A stretch of 64,000 nucleotides of DNA from Rheinheimera texasensis DSM 17496 (lineage in GTDB: Bacteria; Pseudomonadota; Gammaproteobacteria; Enterobacterales; Alteromonadaceae). The first letter of the stretch is position 1; every line of letters starts with the position of its first letter. The notes under the pieces are model-generated. The model was not told where the DNA came from and did not search any database. It worked only from the letters and a program-made list of their open reading frames with translations. The stretch is from contig NZ_JONU01000007.1 in assembly GCF_000711985.1 (NCBI RefSeq), forward strand, positions 496,001 to 560,000. Direction: 5' to 3'. Made by a program: the position numbers and the translations under genes. Positions 1 through 8,359 of the stretch are shown here, one piece after another.

Positions 1-109
1 GCCACTGATAGTCCCAGCCGGCAGCCTGGGCACAGGTCGCCAATGGCAGCGCTGCGGCGAAAATCAAAATTAAAATGCGCGGATTACGCGGTTGGTATTG
101 CTTCACCAT
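1..109 (-). CDS. Periplasmic protein of efflux operon, 5' end only (probable membrane-fusion subunit)
   Basis: Only the first 36 codons are in the window; the gene runs off the left edge. The start MVKQYQPRNPRILIL leads into a hydrophobic stretch ending LPLATCAQA, which looks like a Sec signal peptide. The ATG at 109 overlaps the stop of the upstream TolC-type gene by 7 bases, so the two are translationally coupled. In RND heavy-metal or drug efflux operons the outer-membrane gene is commonly followed by the periplasmic adaptor and then the inner-membrane pump, so an HlyD-type adaptor is the likely product. That identity rests on context only, because the mature domain is not visible. Confidence 0.6.
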   Translation of the reverse strand, partial: MVKQYQPRNPRILILIFAAALPLATCAQAAGWDYQW

Positions 110-1365
110 GTCAGACCTCCTGCCTGATCAAATTCAAATGCTGCCAGCTGCAAGCGCACCTCGGCGGTGGCGGCAGACTTTTTCAGCTCGCTGTGCTGCA
201 AAAACAGCCGCAGCCATTCGCTGCTGCGCATTTCACCGGCTTTGAGCGCGGCATCTGCCGCTTGCTGAATGTGTTGGCTGTATTGCAGTTGTTGCTGACT
301 GGCCTGTTGTTGCAACAGGGCCGACTGATAGCGGGCTTTGGCGTCAAACCATTGCTGGCGAACCAGACGCAAAGTCTCGGCCAGTTTCTGTTGCTGGGTT
401 TGCATCGAAAGCATCGCCACTGCACTTTGTTCAGTGCCGCTGGCGCGCCCGATTGGCACAGAAAATTGCAGACCAATGGCGGTATCGTCCGGCAGCTGCG
501 CGCCGCCGCGGGTTTGTCGCAGTACCAGACCAGCCTGCCACGGATTGGCAGCACCGCTGCTGTCGCGCACATAACTGCGTTCGGCGGCTACAGTTTCAGT
601 CTGCTGGAGCAGCAGTAGTGGATGTTGTTGCCAGTCGCCGGCAACAGCGCTTCCGGTAACAGCGCTGCCGTTAACAGAGCGACCGGTGCGTTGCTGTGCC
701 CATTGCGTGAGCCAGGGCGGCGGTACTGTCGCCAGACCTCTCGGCTGTTTATTGCCAGGCTGTTGACCTGTGAGCTGCTGACCGGCGAATTGCTGCCAGG
801 CCAGCAGCGCTTGCTGCAGTTGGATTTCAGTCATCGCCAGCCGCGCCTCTGCTGCCAGCAAGGCGTTGTCGAGCTGCAATTTGTCGCTGCGCGTCAGCTC
901 GCCTCTGGCAAAGGCGTCCTCTGCCAGGCGAACCATCTCTTGCAACTGCGTGGTTTGTTCACGCTCAGCCTGCTGCAGTGCGGCATACTCGGCACAGGCC
1001 GCTAATTGCCTTGCCAGTTCACCACTGAGCTGCCAGCGCAGTAACTGGCGGCTCTGCTGTTGCCGGGTAGTTAAGTCTTGCTGCAATTGCGCCAGATAAC
1101 GCTGGTTGGCCGGCTGGTTCAACGCCAGGTTCAGACTCAGTTCGGTTTCATCGCCGCCGTTATTGAGCCCGGCGCGATTGGATAAGTGCGACACACCAAG
1201 TTGCGCAGGACCTTGTTGCCACAGCGCCAGTTCAACAGGTGCAGCCTGCGCCGGTAGCAGCCGGTTAATCAACTGGCCGGGCGTCAGTGCCGGCGCGGCC
1301 GGCCCAGGCTCAGCCAGCAGCGCAGGACTAAAAAACAGCGAAAATATCAACAGCCGAATTTGCAT
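103..1365 (-). CDS. TolC/CusC-type outer membrane efflux protein
   Basis: This 420-residue protein starts MQIRLLIFSLFFSPALLA, a clear Sec signal peptide. I chose the ATG at 1365 because GGAGGTGAT lies directly before it; an upstream in-frame ATG at 1413 would add a non-signal extension. The body is Gln- and Ala-rich with long amphipathic helices (for example around the run LQQDLTTRQQQSRQLL), as expected for the alpha-barrel of TolC-family proteins that carry substrate across the outer membrane. The length is typical of CzcC/CusC members. It is the first gene of an operon, overlapping the next gene by 7 bases, and lies divergent from a two-component system. The substrate cannot be told from this gene; metal or drug efflux are both possible. 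Confidence 0.82.
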   Translation of the reverse strand: MQIRLLIFSLFFSPALLAEPGPAAPALTPGQLINRLLPAQAAPVELALWQQGPAQLGVSHLSNRAGLNNGGDETELSLNLALNQPANQRYLAQLQQDLTTRQQQSRQLLRWQLSGELARQLAACAEYAALQQAEREQTTQLQEMVRLAEDAFARGELTRSDKLQLDNALLAAEARLAMTEIQLQQALLAWQQFAGQQLTGQQPGNKQPRGLATVPPPWLTQWAQQRTGRSVNGSAVTGSAVAGDWQQHPLLLLQQTETVAAERSYVRDSSGAANPWQAGLVLRQTRGGAQLPDDTAIGLQFSVPIGRASGTEQSAVAMLSMQTQQQKLAETLRLVRQQWFDAKARYQSALLQQQASQQQLQYSQHIQQAADAALKAGEMRSSEWLRLFLQHSELKKSAATAEVRLQLAAFEFDQAGGLTW

Positions 1366-1404
1366 ATCACCTCCATCAGATGAACGGCAAACTACAAGCT
1401 CTGG

Positions 1405-1421
1405 CTTAAACATTTCTTAAG
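1405..1421. promoter_or_regulatory. CTTAAA-N5-CTTAAG box (PmrA/QseB-like)
   Basis: CTTAAA, five bases, then CTTAAG: a direct repeat with an 11-base period, the classic tandem site of OmpR-family regulators and the layout of the PmrA and QseB boxes. It lies about 40 bases upstream of the efflux-operon start codon. The adjacent regulator at 1523 has QseB/PmrA-like sequence, so it is the natural ligand; binding itself is inferred. Confidence 0.6.
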
Positions 1422-1459
1422 TTCAGTCGCAACGGGTATTAGCCACCTGCTCGCACCAG

Positions 1460-1476
1460 CTTAAGTTTTGCTTAAG
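1460..1476. promoter_or_regulatory. CTTAAG-N5-CTTAAG box (PmrA/QseB-like)
   Basis: CTTAAG-TTTTG-CTTAAG, a perfect tandem hexamer with an 11-base period, lies about 47 bases upstream of the response-regulator start. This placement suits autoregulation of the regulator-kinase operon. It is the second of two such boxes in the 157-base divergent gap, so each transcription unit has its own box. Confidence 0.65.
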
Positions 1477-1522
1477 GCTAACGCGTTACCGTGCAAGCAT
1501 CACCGCAACACAGGAGCGCGAC

Positions 1523-2188
1523 ATGCGGATATTGCTGGTCGAAGATGATCTGTTACTGGCCGATGGCATCCGCACGGCGTTGCAGCGCCTGCATTATCAG
1601 ACCGAGCATTGCACGCGCGGCGCTGAGTTAGTCTCAGCACTAAAAACCAGTGAATTTGGCGCTGTGGTGCTGGACCTAGGCCTTTCTGATGGCTCGTCGC
1701 TGCCATTGATTGAACAACTGCGTCGCGCCGGCCAGACAGTACCCATTCTGGTGCTGACCGCACTCGACGATATCGATATCAAGCTGCAGGCCCTGAACGC
1801 CGGTGCCGACGATTACCTGTGTAAACCTTTTGACCTGCGTGAGCTTGAGGTGCGGTTACGGGTGCTGGCACGGCGTCATCAGGACAGAACCGACGACGAA
1901 CTCAACGTCGCCGGCATCCGGCTGAATCTGGTCAATCAACGCTGCCAGTTTGCCGGACGCGACGTGACGTTAACCAACCGCGAATACATCCTGTTAAGAG
2001 AGTTTATGCAGCACCCGGATAAGATCCGCTCCCGCCAGCTGTTGGAAGAGCTGTGTTACGGCTGGGATGGCGATATCGACAGTAACGCCACCGAGGTGCA
2101 TATCCATAACCTGCGCAAAAAGTTTGGCAGCAGCTTTGTCAAAACCGTGCGGGGTGTCGGTTATATGTTGGTGAGCCAGCATGATTGA
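1523..2188 (+). CDS. OmpR/PhoB-family response regulator (QseB/PmrA-like)
   Basis: 221 residues. The receiver (about 1-115) has acidic residues E8-D9-D10, phosphoacceptor D51 in the VVLDLGLSDG segment, and the switch Lys in GADDYLCKPF near 101. The winged-helix domain (about 125-221) ends in the family-typical KTVRGVGYML. The GADDYLCKPF and SNATEVHIHNLRKK segments are close to those of QseB and PmrA. The start ATG follows CAGGAG. The last codons overlap the kinase gene by 8 bases, so they form an operon. It is divergent from the efflux genes, which it very likely controls, together with itself, through the CTTAAG boxes between them. Confidence 0.9.
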   Translation: MRILLVEDDLLLADGIRTALQRLHYQTEHCTRGAELVSALKTSEFGAVVLDLGLSDGSSLPLIEQLRRAGQTVPILVLTALDDIDIKLQALNAGADDYLCKPFDLRELEVRLRVLARRHQDRTDDELNVAGIRLNLVNQRCQFAGRDVTLTNREYILLREFMQHPDKIRSRQLLEELCYGWDGDIDSNATEVHIHNLRKKFGSSFVKTVRGVGYMLVSQHD

Positions 2189-3566
2189 CTCGATCAAGAC
2201 CCGCATTGTCCTGGGGGTGAATTTGGTGATCCTGCTGGTGCTTGTCATTGCGTCAGTGGTCGATTATTACCGCTCGTTGCACGAAATTGATGAAGTGTTT
2301 GACGCCCAGCTGGCGCAAACCAGCCGGTTGCTGGCCCGGTTGGTCGAAAACGACCCCGGCCTGCCCGACCGCCTCAGCCCGCTGATAGTCGCGGTGCCTG
2401 TCCTTGAACAACAGCTGATGGAAGTGCCTTCGGCACTGGAACGCCTGCGCGAAGGCCATAAATACGAAAGCCAGATTGGCTTTCAGGTACGAAGCCGGGA
2501 TGGCCGGCTGTTATTAAGCTCAGCCAACACCAGCAACACGGCGCTGGCACCGTTGCAAACCGGCTATTTTGAACGCACAGATCCGGATCAGCAATGGATC
2601 AGCTTCAGCCTGTTTGACGAAACCAGTCAGCTGTGGCTGCAAGCCGGCCAGCATATTGCCGTGCGCGATGAGCTCAGCTGGTATCTGGTCAGCGGTCAGA
2701 TTGGTCAGGTGCTGGTAACGATGTTACTGTTATCTGTGCTGATTTATTTGTTGGTACAGCATATGTTTACGCCGGTCGATGCGCTCAGGCAGCAATTGCA
2801 GCACAGCAGCCCAACCGCGTTACAGCCTCTGGATATTCGCTTACCCGCTGAAATTGCACCGGTTCAAAGCGCAATTAATACGCTGCTCGACAACATCAGC
2901 CAGCATCTGGCACAGGAAAAACGCTTTATCGCCGATGCCTCGCATGAACTACGCACACCACTGGCGATTCTGCGTTTGCATGCACAGAATATTAGTCTGG
3001 CTGACAATGACGCTGACCGGCAAAAAGCGGTCGATGCCATAATCAGCAGCTCAATGCGGATGAGCCATCTGGTCAGCCAGCTGATGGCGCTGGCCCGGGT
3101 CGACCGCCAGCATTTGCATCAGCTAAGCCCGATTAACTTAGTACAACTGACTGAAGAAACTTTGGCGCAGCTGCCACCAGCGCAGCTGGATAAAGTAGAT
3201 TGGCAGCTCGACATTTCCCCAACGCTTAGTGTTCAGGGGGACTACAGTCTGCTGCGGGTGGTCTGGCGCAATCTGCTCGACAACGCCAGCAAATATGCGC
3301 CGGCTGACTCCTGTGTAAGGATCAGGGCCAGTCGCTCACATCAGCAGATCAGATGCGTATTTGAGAATGACAGTGACCTGGTGCTGCAACCGGACAAACA
3401 AAGGCTGACCGACCGGTTTTACCGCAGCCCGGGCCATCAGCAAATCGACGGTGCCGGTCTGGGTCTGTCAATAGTGAAACAGATCGTCAGCCTGCATCAG
3501 GCCAGCCTGCACATCAGCCAACAGCAGAACCTCGTCACTGTGACGCTCAGCTTTACTGAAGTCTGA
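2181..3566 (+). CDS. Membrane sensor histidine kinase (QseC/PmrB-like)
   Basis: 461 residues. One membrane segment lies at about 9-29 and a second at about 172-193, enclosing a periplasmic sensor of about 140 residues. HAMP-like linker follows, then the H-box ASHELRTPLAILR with phosphoacceptor H255, the N-box RNLLDNASKYAP (363-374) and the G2-box GAGLGLSIVKQ (424-434). The G1 position reads FENDSD rather than the usual DxGxG, a divergence also seen in some QseC-type kinases, so ATP binding may differ from the norm. It phosphorylates the cognate regulator encoded just upstream (8-base overlap). The signal is unknown; metal ions or envelope stress fit the divergent efflux operon. Confidence 0.88.
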   Translation: MIDSIKTRIVLGVNLVILLVLVIASVVDYYRSLHEIDEVFDAQLAQTSRLLARLVENDPGLPDRLSPLIVAVPVLEQQLMEVPSALERLREGHKYESQIGFQVRSRDGRLLLSSANTSNTALAPLQTGYFERTDPDQQWISFSLFDETSQLWLQAGQHIAVRDELSWYLVSGQIGQVLVTMLLLSVLIYLLVQHMFTPVDALRQQLQHSSPTALQPLDIRLPAEIAPVQSAINTLLDNISQHLAQEKRFIADASHELRTPLAILRLHAQNISLADNDADRQKAVDAIISSSMRMSHLVSQLMALARVDRQHLHQLSPINLVQLTEETLAQLPPAQLDKVDWQLDISPTLSVQGDYSLLRVVWRNLLDNASKYAPADSCVRIRASRSHQQIRCVFENDSDLVLQPDKQRLTDRFYRSPGHQQIDGAGLGLSIVKQIVSLHQASLHISQQQNLVTVTLSFTEV

Positions 3567-3614
3567 TAGTTCGACAACAGGTTTGCAAAAAGGCCAAGGT
3601 CGGCCCCCCGCTGA

Positions 3615-4757
3615 TTACTGCGGCTTTGGCCCCAGTGTTTCAGTCAGAAAGCTGATCATATCATTGAGCGGCCCAACAGCGTCCCGCTCAAAACACTGGT
3701 TAAAATAACTGTTACAGCCGTTGTCGAGGTATGCGTGCTTTAAGCCCGGATAAACCTTTAGCCGGGCTGGCTGTCCGGCTTGTTGCAGCGCTGTTACGTA
3801 TTGCCGGGCACTGTCCGGAGTCGTCAGGTCATCGAGACTGCCGACATGAACAAATTGCGGCGGCAGTTGCCGGTGCCGCGCCTGTGGGATCAGAAACTGA
3901 GGTGACAAAGCCCGATACAACTCCGGATGAGAGTTGACGCTGATGCCGGCGCCAAAGAATCCACGCGCACTCGCCTTGCCCATGGCCCAGAAGCCATTTT
4001 TAGCGGTTTCAAACTCGGCAAATGCCCGCGCCTGTAAATCAAATACCGCATAACTTAACACGGCGGCCTGCACCTTGATGCCACCGGCCGCCAGAATGCT
4101 TTCTGCTGTAGTGCCGGCCGGCAGATAACTTGGGTTAAAACCAGGATTGCGACTGGCAAAACTTTTCGACGACAAATGTTGCCCGCCGAGCAGCACCATC
4201 GCAGCTAAATGGCCGCCGGCACTGTCCCCGGTGACCGCCAGCCGCGCCGGATCGCCCTGATACCGCGCAATATTGTGCTGTACCCATAAAGTTGCACCCA
4301 GCGCATCTTCAACGATTTGATACAGCCGGGTGGTATTGTGGTTGGCACTTAATAGACGGTAATCGACGTTCACGACGACGATATCGGCATGGGTCGCCAC
4401 ATACCCTGCCATTTGCTGCATGATGCTTTTGTTATTAATCAGCCAGCCTCCGCCGTGGAAAATCACTAACACCGGCATTGGGCCGGCAATACCCTGACGC
4501 ACCGGCTGATAAATATCCAGCGCCAAAGCCTGGCCGGCGGGTGTGGCATAAACAATATCGCGGTGCACTTGCACACCCGCGGCTGCATTTTGGTCCTGAG
4601 GCCGTGCCTGAGCGGCCAGACTGGTCATGGCCAATGCACTCAGGATGAACAACCAACTCAGCAATGAATGCAGCTGATTGCCCCGATTGCCCTTATTGCG
4701 ATCAGAGCGCATCATCGCCCCGATAACTTCTGCTTGAGACCAAACAAAACTGTACAT
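3615..4757 (-). CDS. Secreted alpha/beta hydrolase, HSL-type esterase
   Basis: 380 residues from the ATG at 4757, chosen because AGGAGG lies 5 bases before it; an in-frame ATG at 4814 lacks such a site. The N-terminus carries a hydrophobic segment (about 31-48, ending SLAAQA), so export is likely with a long n-region. The hormone-sensitive-lipase oxyanion motif HGGGW is at 101-105, the nucleophile elbow GDSAGG at 177-182 with S179, an acidic residue at D309 or D310 (SLDDLTTP) and the catalytic His at H331 (GLKHAYLD). The reaction is probably hydrolysis of short acyl or acetyl esters, perhaps on sugars given the carbohydrate-oxidation genes next door. It faces the two-component operon tail to tail. 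Confidence 0.85.
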   Translation of the reverse strand: MYSFVWSQAEVIGAMMRSDRNKGNRGNQLHSLLSWLFILSALAMTSLAAQARPQDQNAAAGVQVHRDIVYATPAGQALALDIYQPVRQGIAGPMPVLVIFHGGGWLINNKSIMQQMAGYVATHADIVVVNVDYRLLSANHNTTRLYQIVEDALGATLWVQHNIARYQGDPARLAVTGDSAGGHLAAMVLLGGQHLSSKSFASRNPGFNPSYLPAGTTAESILAAGGIKVQAAVLSYAVFDLQARAFAEFETAKNGFWAMGKASARGFFGAGISVNSHPELYRALSPQFLIPQARHRQLPPQFVHVGSLDDLTTPDSARQYVTALQQAGQPARLKVYPGLKHAYLDNGCNSYFNQCFERDAVGPLNDMISFLTETLGPKPQ

Positions 4758-5079
4758 CTGAACCTCCTGTTTTTGTCCATCAGACTGAACCTCGCCGGGG
4801 TAAATTTCCAGCATTTTATGTAATCGGTTTCATTTTTAATTGCGCAAATCTTTGCGTTGAGCGCCTTTTGTCGGTGCTGCGAGGTTTTTTACCTCAAAAA
4901 TGTAATTTTTTACTTGCATCCAGAGCCCCGCCATTGCTTTTATAGTGCACAAAATAACAACGCAGCCAGACCGTTCTCATATTGTCTGGCCAAAACACCT
5001 GATGGGTGTCGCGTGATAACAGTCGCGAATGCAGCAGTAAAAACGGCTGTTTCGCTACAAATCAACAAGGAGACAGACT
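4758..5079. other. Divergent intergenic region (322 bases) with operator-like palindrome
   Basis: No gene is seen here. It separates the esterase from the DUF1080-led operon. It contains a LacI-type near-palindrome at 4818-4833, a small hairpin GAGGT-T5-ACCTC at 4881-4895, a TATAGT hexamer at 4941-4946 without a properly spaced -35, and the AAGGAG ribosome site at 5067-5072 serving the TTG start at 5080. Confidence 0.6.
4818..4833. promoter_or_regulatory. LacI/GalR-family operator-like palindrome
   Basis: The element ATGTAATCGGTTTCAT has the CG-centred imperfect dyad typical of LacI/GalR-family operators (TGnAAnCGnTTnCA). It lies 61 bases upstream of the esterase start and within the gap shared with the sugar-oxidation operon, which fits sugar-responsive control. 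No LacI-type regulator is encoded in this window. Confidence 0.4.
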
Positions 5080-5778
5080 TTGACTTCAGCAAAAAAACTG
5101 GCGGTTTTATTGCTATCCGGCGCACTTTCATTCAGTGCGCTGGCCGCCGACAATCAATTAACCGAGCAAGAGCAAGCCGACGGCTGGCAGTTGCTGTTCG
5201 ATGGCAGTAGCATGGCGCAGTGGCGAAATTTCAAACAAACCGGTTTAAGCGACAAATGGCAGATTGACCAGGGCGCGATGAAGCTGACCGGCAAAGGCGG
5301 CGGCGATATTCTGACCAAAGCTCAGTACGCTGATTTTGAACTGCAACTGGAGTGGAAAATCGCCGAAGGCGGTAATAGTGGTATTTTTGTGCTGGTTGAT
5401 GAAACCGGTAACACTATCTATGCCCATGCACCGGAAATTCAAATTCTCGACAACGAACGGCATTCTGATAACAAATTGGCCAACCACAGATCAGGCTCAT
5501 TGTACGATATGATCGCATCCCCGCCGCAGTCACATAAAAAGGCCGGTGAATGGAATCAGGTGCGTATTCGTCTGCAGCAAAAGCAGCTGACCATCTGGCA
5601 AAACGGCATCCAAACCGCAGCAGTCGAAATTGGCAGTGCCAACTGGCAGCAGCTGCTTGCCAAAAGTAAATTTGCCAGTTGGCCGGGTTTTGCCGCGCAA
5701 TCCACTGGTCATATCGGCTTACAGGATCACGGCGATGTGGTCTGGTTCAAAAACATCAAAATTAAAGAGCTGAAATGA
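5080..5778 (+). CDS. DUF1080 (3-keto-disaccharide hydrolase domain) exported protein
   Basis: 232 residues with a signal peptide (MTSAKKLAVLLLSGALSFSALA, cut about residue 22). Translation begins at a TTG at 5080, supported by AAGGAG 7 bases upstream; no ATG fits. The mature part shows the DUF1080 concanavalin-like fold signature: FDGSSMAQWRNF, GGDILTKAQYADFELQLEWKI, NSGIFVLV, and the C-terminal GHIGLQDHGDVVWFKNIKIKEL. Members of this family act on 3-keto-glycosides made by periplasmic glycoside 3-dehydrogenases. The next gene overlaps by 4 bases and encodes just such an oxidoreductase, so the set probably oxidises and then cleaves glycosides in the periplasm. The exact substrate is not readable. 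Confidence 0.87.
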   Translation: MTSAKKLAVLLLSGALSFSALAADNQLTEQEQADGWQLLFDGSSMAQWRNFKQTGLSDKWQIDQGAMKLTGKGGGDILTKAQYADFELQLEWKIAEGGNSGIFVLVDETGNTIYAHAPEIQILDNERHSDNKLANHRSGSLYDMIASPPQSHKKAGEWNQVRIRLQQKQLTIWQNGIQTAAVEIGSANWQQLLAKSKFASWPGFAAQSTGHIGLQDHGDVVWFKNIKIKELK

Positions 5779-7466
5779 TGACGACTGCGCAGATTGACAT
5801 GCCGGAAGTGCTGATTGTCGGCTCTGGCGCCGGCGGCGCTATGGCCGCCTATGAACTGACCCGCAATGGCCATAAAGTACTACTGTTGGAAGCCGGCCGC
5901 GATTACGACCCGAAAAAAGAAACTCCGATGTTTAAACTCAATGGTGACGCCCCGTTAATGGGCGCAGCGACGCCGGACAAGGACTTCGGTTTTTATGACG
6001 CGACCATCGACGGCGGCTGGCAAGTACCGAATGAGCCTTACACCAGTGCGCAAGGTAGCGAATTTATGTGGTGGCGTGCGCGGATGCTCGGCGGGCGCAC
6101 CAATCATTGGGGCCGCTATGCACTGCGCTTCAGTGAACATGATTTTAAAGGCAAAAGCCGCGATGGCCTCGGTGCGGACTGGCCTTTTGAATACAAAGAC
6201 ATCGCGCCCTGGTACGATAAAACCGAAGCCTTAGTCGGGGTTTGCGGCACCAACACTGGTCTGGATGATATGCCGCCCTCACCCGATGGCGTGTTACAAC
6301 CGCCACCACAACCACGGGTGCCAGAGCTTTTGGTTGCAGCCGCTGCCAAAAAACTCGGCATCCCGGTCGTACCGATGCATCGTGCCGTATTAACCCGGCC
6401 GCTTGACAACCGGGCCGCCTGTTTCTACGCCACGCCGTGCGGCCATGGCTGTTCAATTGGTGCCGCCTTTCAGACCACTACATCCCTGCTGCCGATGGCA
6501 AAAGCCACAGGCCTGCTGGAAGTGCGTACCGATGCAATGGTGAAATCAGTCACGACCGATGACAAAGGTCAGGTCACAGGTGTCAGTTATATCGACAAAA
6601 AGACCGGCGCTGAGCACAGCGTCACGGCCAAAGTGGTGATTTTAGCCGCCAGCGCCTGTGAGTCCGCCCGTTTGTTGCTGAACTCTAAAACCGACAAGTA
6701 TCCGCAAGGCCTCGCCAACTCCAGCGGTCAGGTCGGTAAAAATCTGATGGATTCCACCGGTGCCAATATCGGTGCTTTAGTACCGGCATTACAAGGCCGG
6801 CCGATTTATAACGAAGACGGTCACACCGCCAACCATTTATTCATTCCCTGGTGGGGCCATCAGGCGCAGGCGGAGAAAAAACTCGATTTCCCACGTGGTT
6901 ATCACTTCGAACTGGGTGGTCGATTTGGCGAACCCGGTGCCAATATCGACACCAGTCTGCAAGGCTATGGCAAAGAGTTAAAACAACAGGTCAAACACAA
7001 GTATGGCGCTTATGTGTCTTTCGCCCTGCGCGGTGAAATGTTGCCAAACCCGGAATGTTATATGGATATCGACCCGGAGGTGAAAGATAAATGGGGCATT
7101 CCGGTGGCACGTTTTCACTGGAAATGGTCCGAGCACGAGCTGAAGCAAATTGCGCATGGCCTGAAAACCGCCAAAGACATTCTGACGTTGATGGGTGCAG
7201 AAGTTGGCGAGTTGCCGACACCAGAACAAGCCATTTTAAAAGGTGGGCAGATCATTCACGAAGTTGGCACCACCCGGATGGGCGCGTCGAAAACCGACTC
7301 TGTGACCAATCAATGGGGCCAGAGCTGGGACTGCCCGAACTTGTTTGTGATGGACGGCGGTGTGTTTGCATCCAACCCGCATAAAAACTGCACCCTGACG
7401 ATTATGACGCTGGCGATGCGAAACTCGTCCTGGTTGTCGACGCAGCTGAAGCAAGGAGCCCTGTAA
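5775..7466 (+). CDS. GMC-family FAD oxidoreductase, probable glycoside 3-/glucose dehydrogenase large subunit
   Basis: 563 residues. The Rossmann FAD motif VLIVGSGAGGAMAAYEL is at about 12-28. A GMC signature LGGRTNHWGRYALRF follows. The C-terminal active-site region holds H495 (HEVGTTRMG) and the His/Asn pair H536 and N538 (NPHKNCTL). Cysteines C216, C222 and C226 are spaced x5 and x3, the same spacing as the ligands of the 3Fe-4S cluster in the FAD-glucose dehydrogenase catalytic subunit, so an electron-relay cluster is likely. It has no signal peptide; in that family the large subunit is carried out with the Tat-exported small subunit, encoded next. The start overlaps the DUF1080 stop by 4 bases. 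No cytochrome subunit gene follows. Confidence 0.88.
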   Translation: MMTTAQIDMPEVLIVGSGAGGAMAAYELTRNGHKVLLLEAGRDYDPKKETPMFKLNGDAPLMGAATPDKDFGFYDATIDGGWQVPNEPYTSAQGSEFMWWRARMLGGRTNHWGRYALRFSEHDFKGKSRDGLGADWPFEYKDIAPWYDKTEALVGVCGTNTGLDDMPPSPDGVLQPPPQPRVPELLVAAAAKKLGIPVVPMHRAVLTRPLDNRAACFYATPCGHGCSIGAAFQTTTSLLPMAKATGLLEVRTDAMVKSVTTDDKGQVTGVSYIDKKTGAEHSVTAKVVILAASACESARLLLNSKTDKYPQGLANSSGQVGKNLMDSTGANIGALVPALQGRPIYNEDGHTANHLFIPWWGHQAQAEKKLDFPRGYHFELGGRFGEPGANIDTSLQGYGKELKQQVKHKYGAYVSFALRGEMLPNPECYMDIDPEVKDKWGIPVARFHWKWSEHELKQIAHGLKTAKDILTLMGAEVGELPTPEQAILKGGQIIHEVGTTRMGASKTDSVTNQWGQSWDCPNLFVMDGGVFASNPHKNCTLTIMTLAMRNSSWLSTQLKQGAL

Positions 7467-8255
7467 ATGAGCCACAAACCTGAGCAAGGCGAAGCATTGC
7501 AAACCTATCAAACCAATATGACGCGCCGTCAGTCACTAAAACTGATGGCAGCACTCGCCGCCAGCAGCATGTTACCGGCGTTAAGTGGCTGTGATACCGC
7601 GCCACCTGCAACGAAAACCGCCGCGCCAACTACAGCGCTTACTGGCGCCCTGACTGAAGAACACTGGCCGGATTTAAAGCTCGCGCCGTTAACAGGGCCG
7701 GGCTACGGCACAGATCCAAACCTGATTTTGCCGCCAGAATCGCCCTGGCCTTTAACGCTGACACCGGCGCAACTTGGTTTGCTGGCGTTGGTCGCGGATA
7801 TTCTGGTGCCACGGGAAGGTGCAGTGCCATCGGCCAGTGAAGTCGGCGTGCCAACTGTGCTGGATGAATGGGTCAGCGCACCTTATCCGCGCCAGCAACA
7901 AGACCGGGTGACAGTGTTATCTGCCCTTGCCTGGCTCGATGATGAAGCGACGATGCGGTTTGGCAGCCGTTTTACCGGCTTAAAGCGACCGCAACAGCTC
8001 GCCATTATCGACGACATCGCTTTTGATAACGCGGACACCAAACCACAGTTCCGGCGCATGACCAAAGCCTTTGCCCTGCTGCGCGGCTTAGTGGTTGCGG
8101 CGTTTTTTGCCACACCGGAAGGCACCAAAGATATCGGTTATGTCGGCAATACCGCTATTGGCGGTGATTATCCGGGGCCGACGCCGGCTGCCAAAGCCCA
8201 TCTGGATAAAATCTTAAGCGAACTGGGTCTGCAGGAATTTGCCTGGAAAGCCTGA
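7467..8255 (+). CDS. Gluconate 2-dehydrogenase subunit 3-family Tat lipoprotein (small subunit)
   Basis: 262 residues starting directly after the large-subunit stop. The N-terminus carries a twin-arginine signal (TRRQSLKL, R20-R21), a hydrophobic stretch, and a lipobox L39-S40-G41-C42, predicting Tat export and lipid anchoring at C42. The remainder matches the small/gamma subunit of FAD-dependent sugar dehydrogenases, including VADILVPREGAVPSASEVGVP and a C-terminal NTAIGGDYPGP. The role is to escort the folded large subunit across the inner membrane and hold it there. The third gene of the DUF1080-GMC operon; a hairpin at 8281-8305 follows. Confidence 0.85.
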   Translation: MSHKPEQGEALQTYQTNMTRRQSLKLMAALAASSMLPALSGCDTAPPATKTAAPTTALTGALTEEHWPDLKLAPLTGPGYGTDPNLILPPESPWPLTLTPAQLGLLALVADILVPREGAVPSASEVGVPTVLDEWVSAPYPRQQQDRVTVLSALAWLDDEATMRFGSRFTGLKRPQQLAIIDDIAFDNADTKPQFRRMTKAFALLRGLVVAAFFATPEGTKDIGYVGNTAIGGDYPGPTPAAKAHLDKILSELGLQEFAWKA

Positions 8256-8280
8256 GACCTTTAAAAACAGCGGGCAGCGT

Positions 8281-8305
8281 CAGGCCCGGCTTTGCGCCGG
8301 GTCTG
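8281..8305. repeat. Hairpin after the glycoside-oxidation operon
   Basis: CAGGCCCGGC and GCCGGGTCTG form a 10-pair stem with one G-T pair around a TTTGC loop. A bulged outer stem (AACAGCGGGCA with TGCCCTGTT) may extend it. There is no strong T-run, so it may be an RNA-stabilising or weak terminating structure before the GST gene. Confidence 0.45.
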
Positions 8306-8359
8306 TGCCCTGTTAAGCTCAGCCTGTTAAGGCAGTCCTGTTAGCACCGGAGTATTCCC

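Noticed and set aside
4881-4895. Small hairpin GAGGT-T5-ACCTC
   Set aside because: A five-pair stem with a T loop is too weak to call a terminator or riboswitch.
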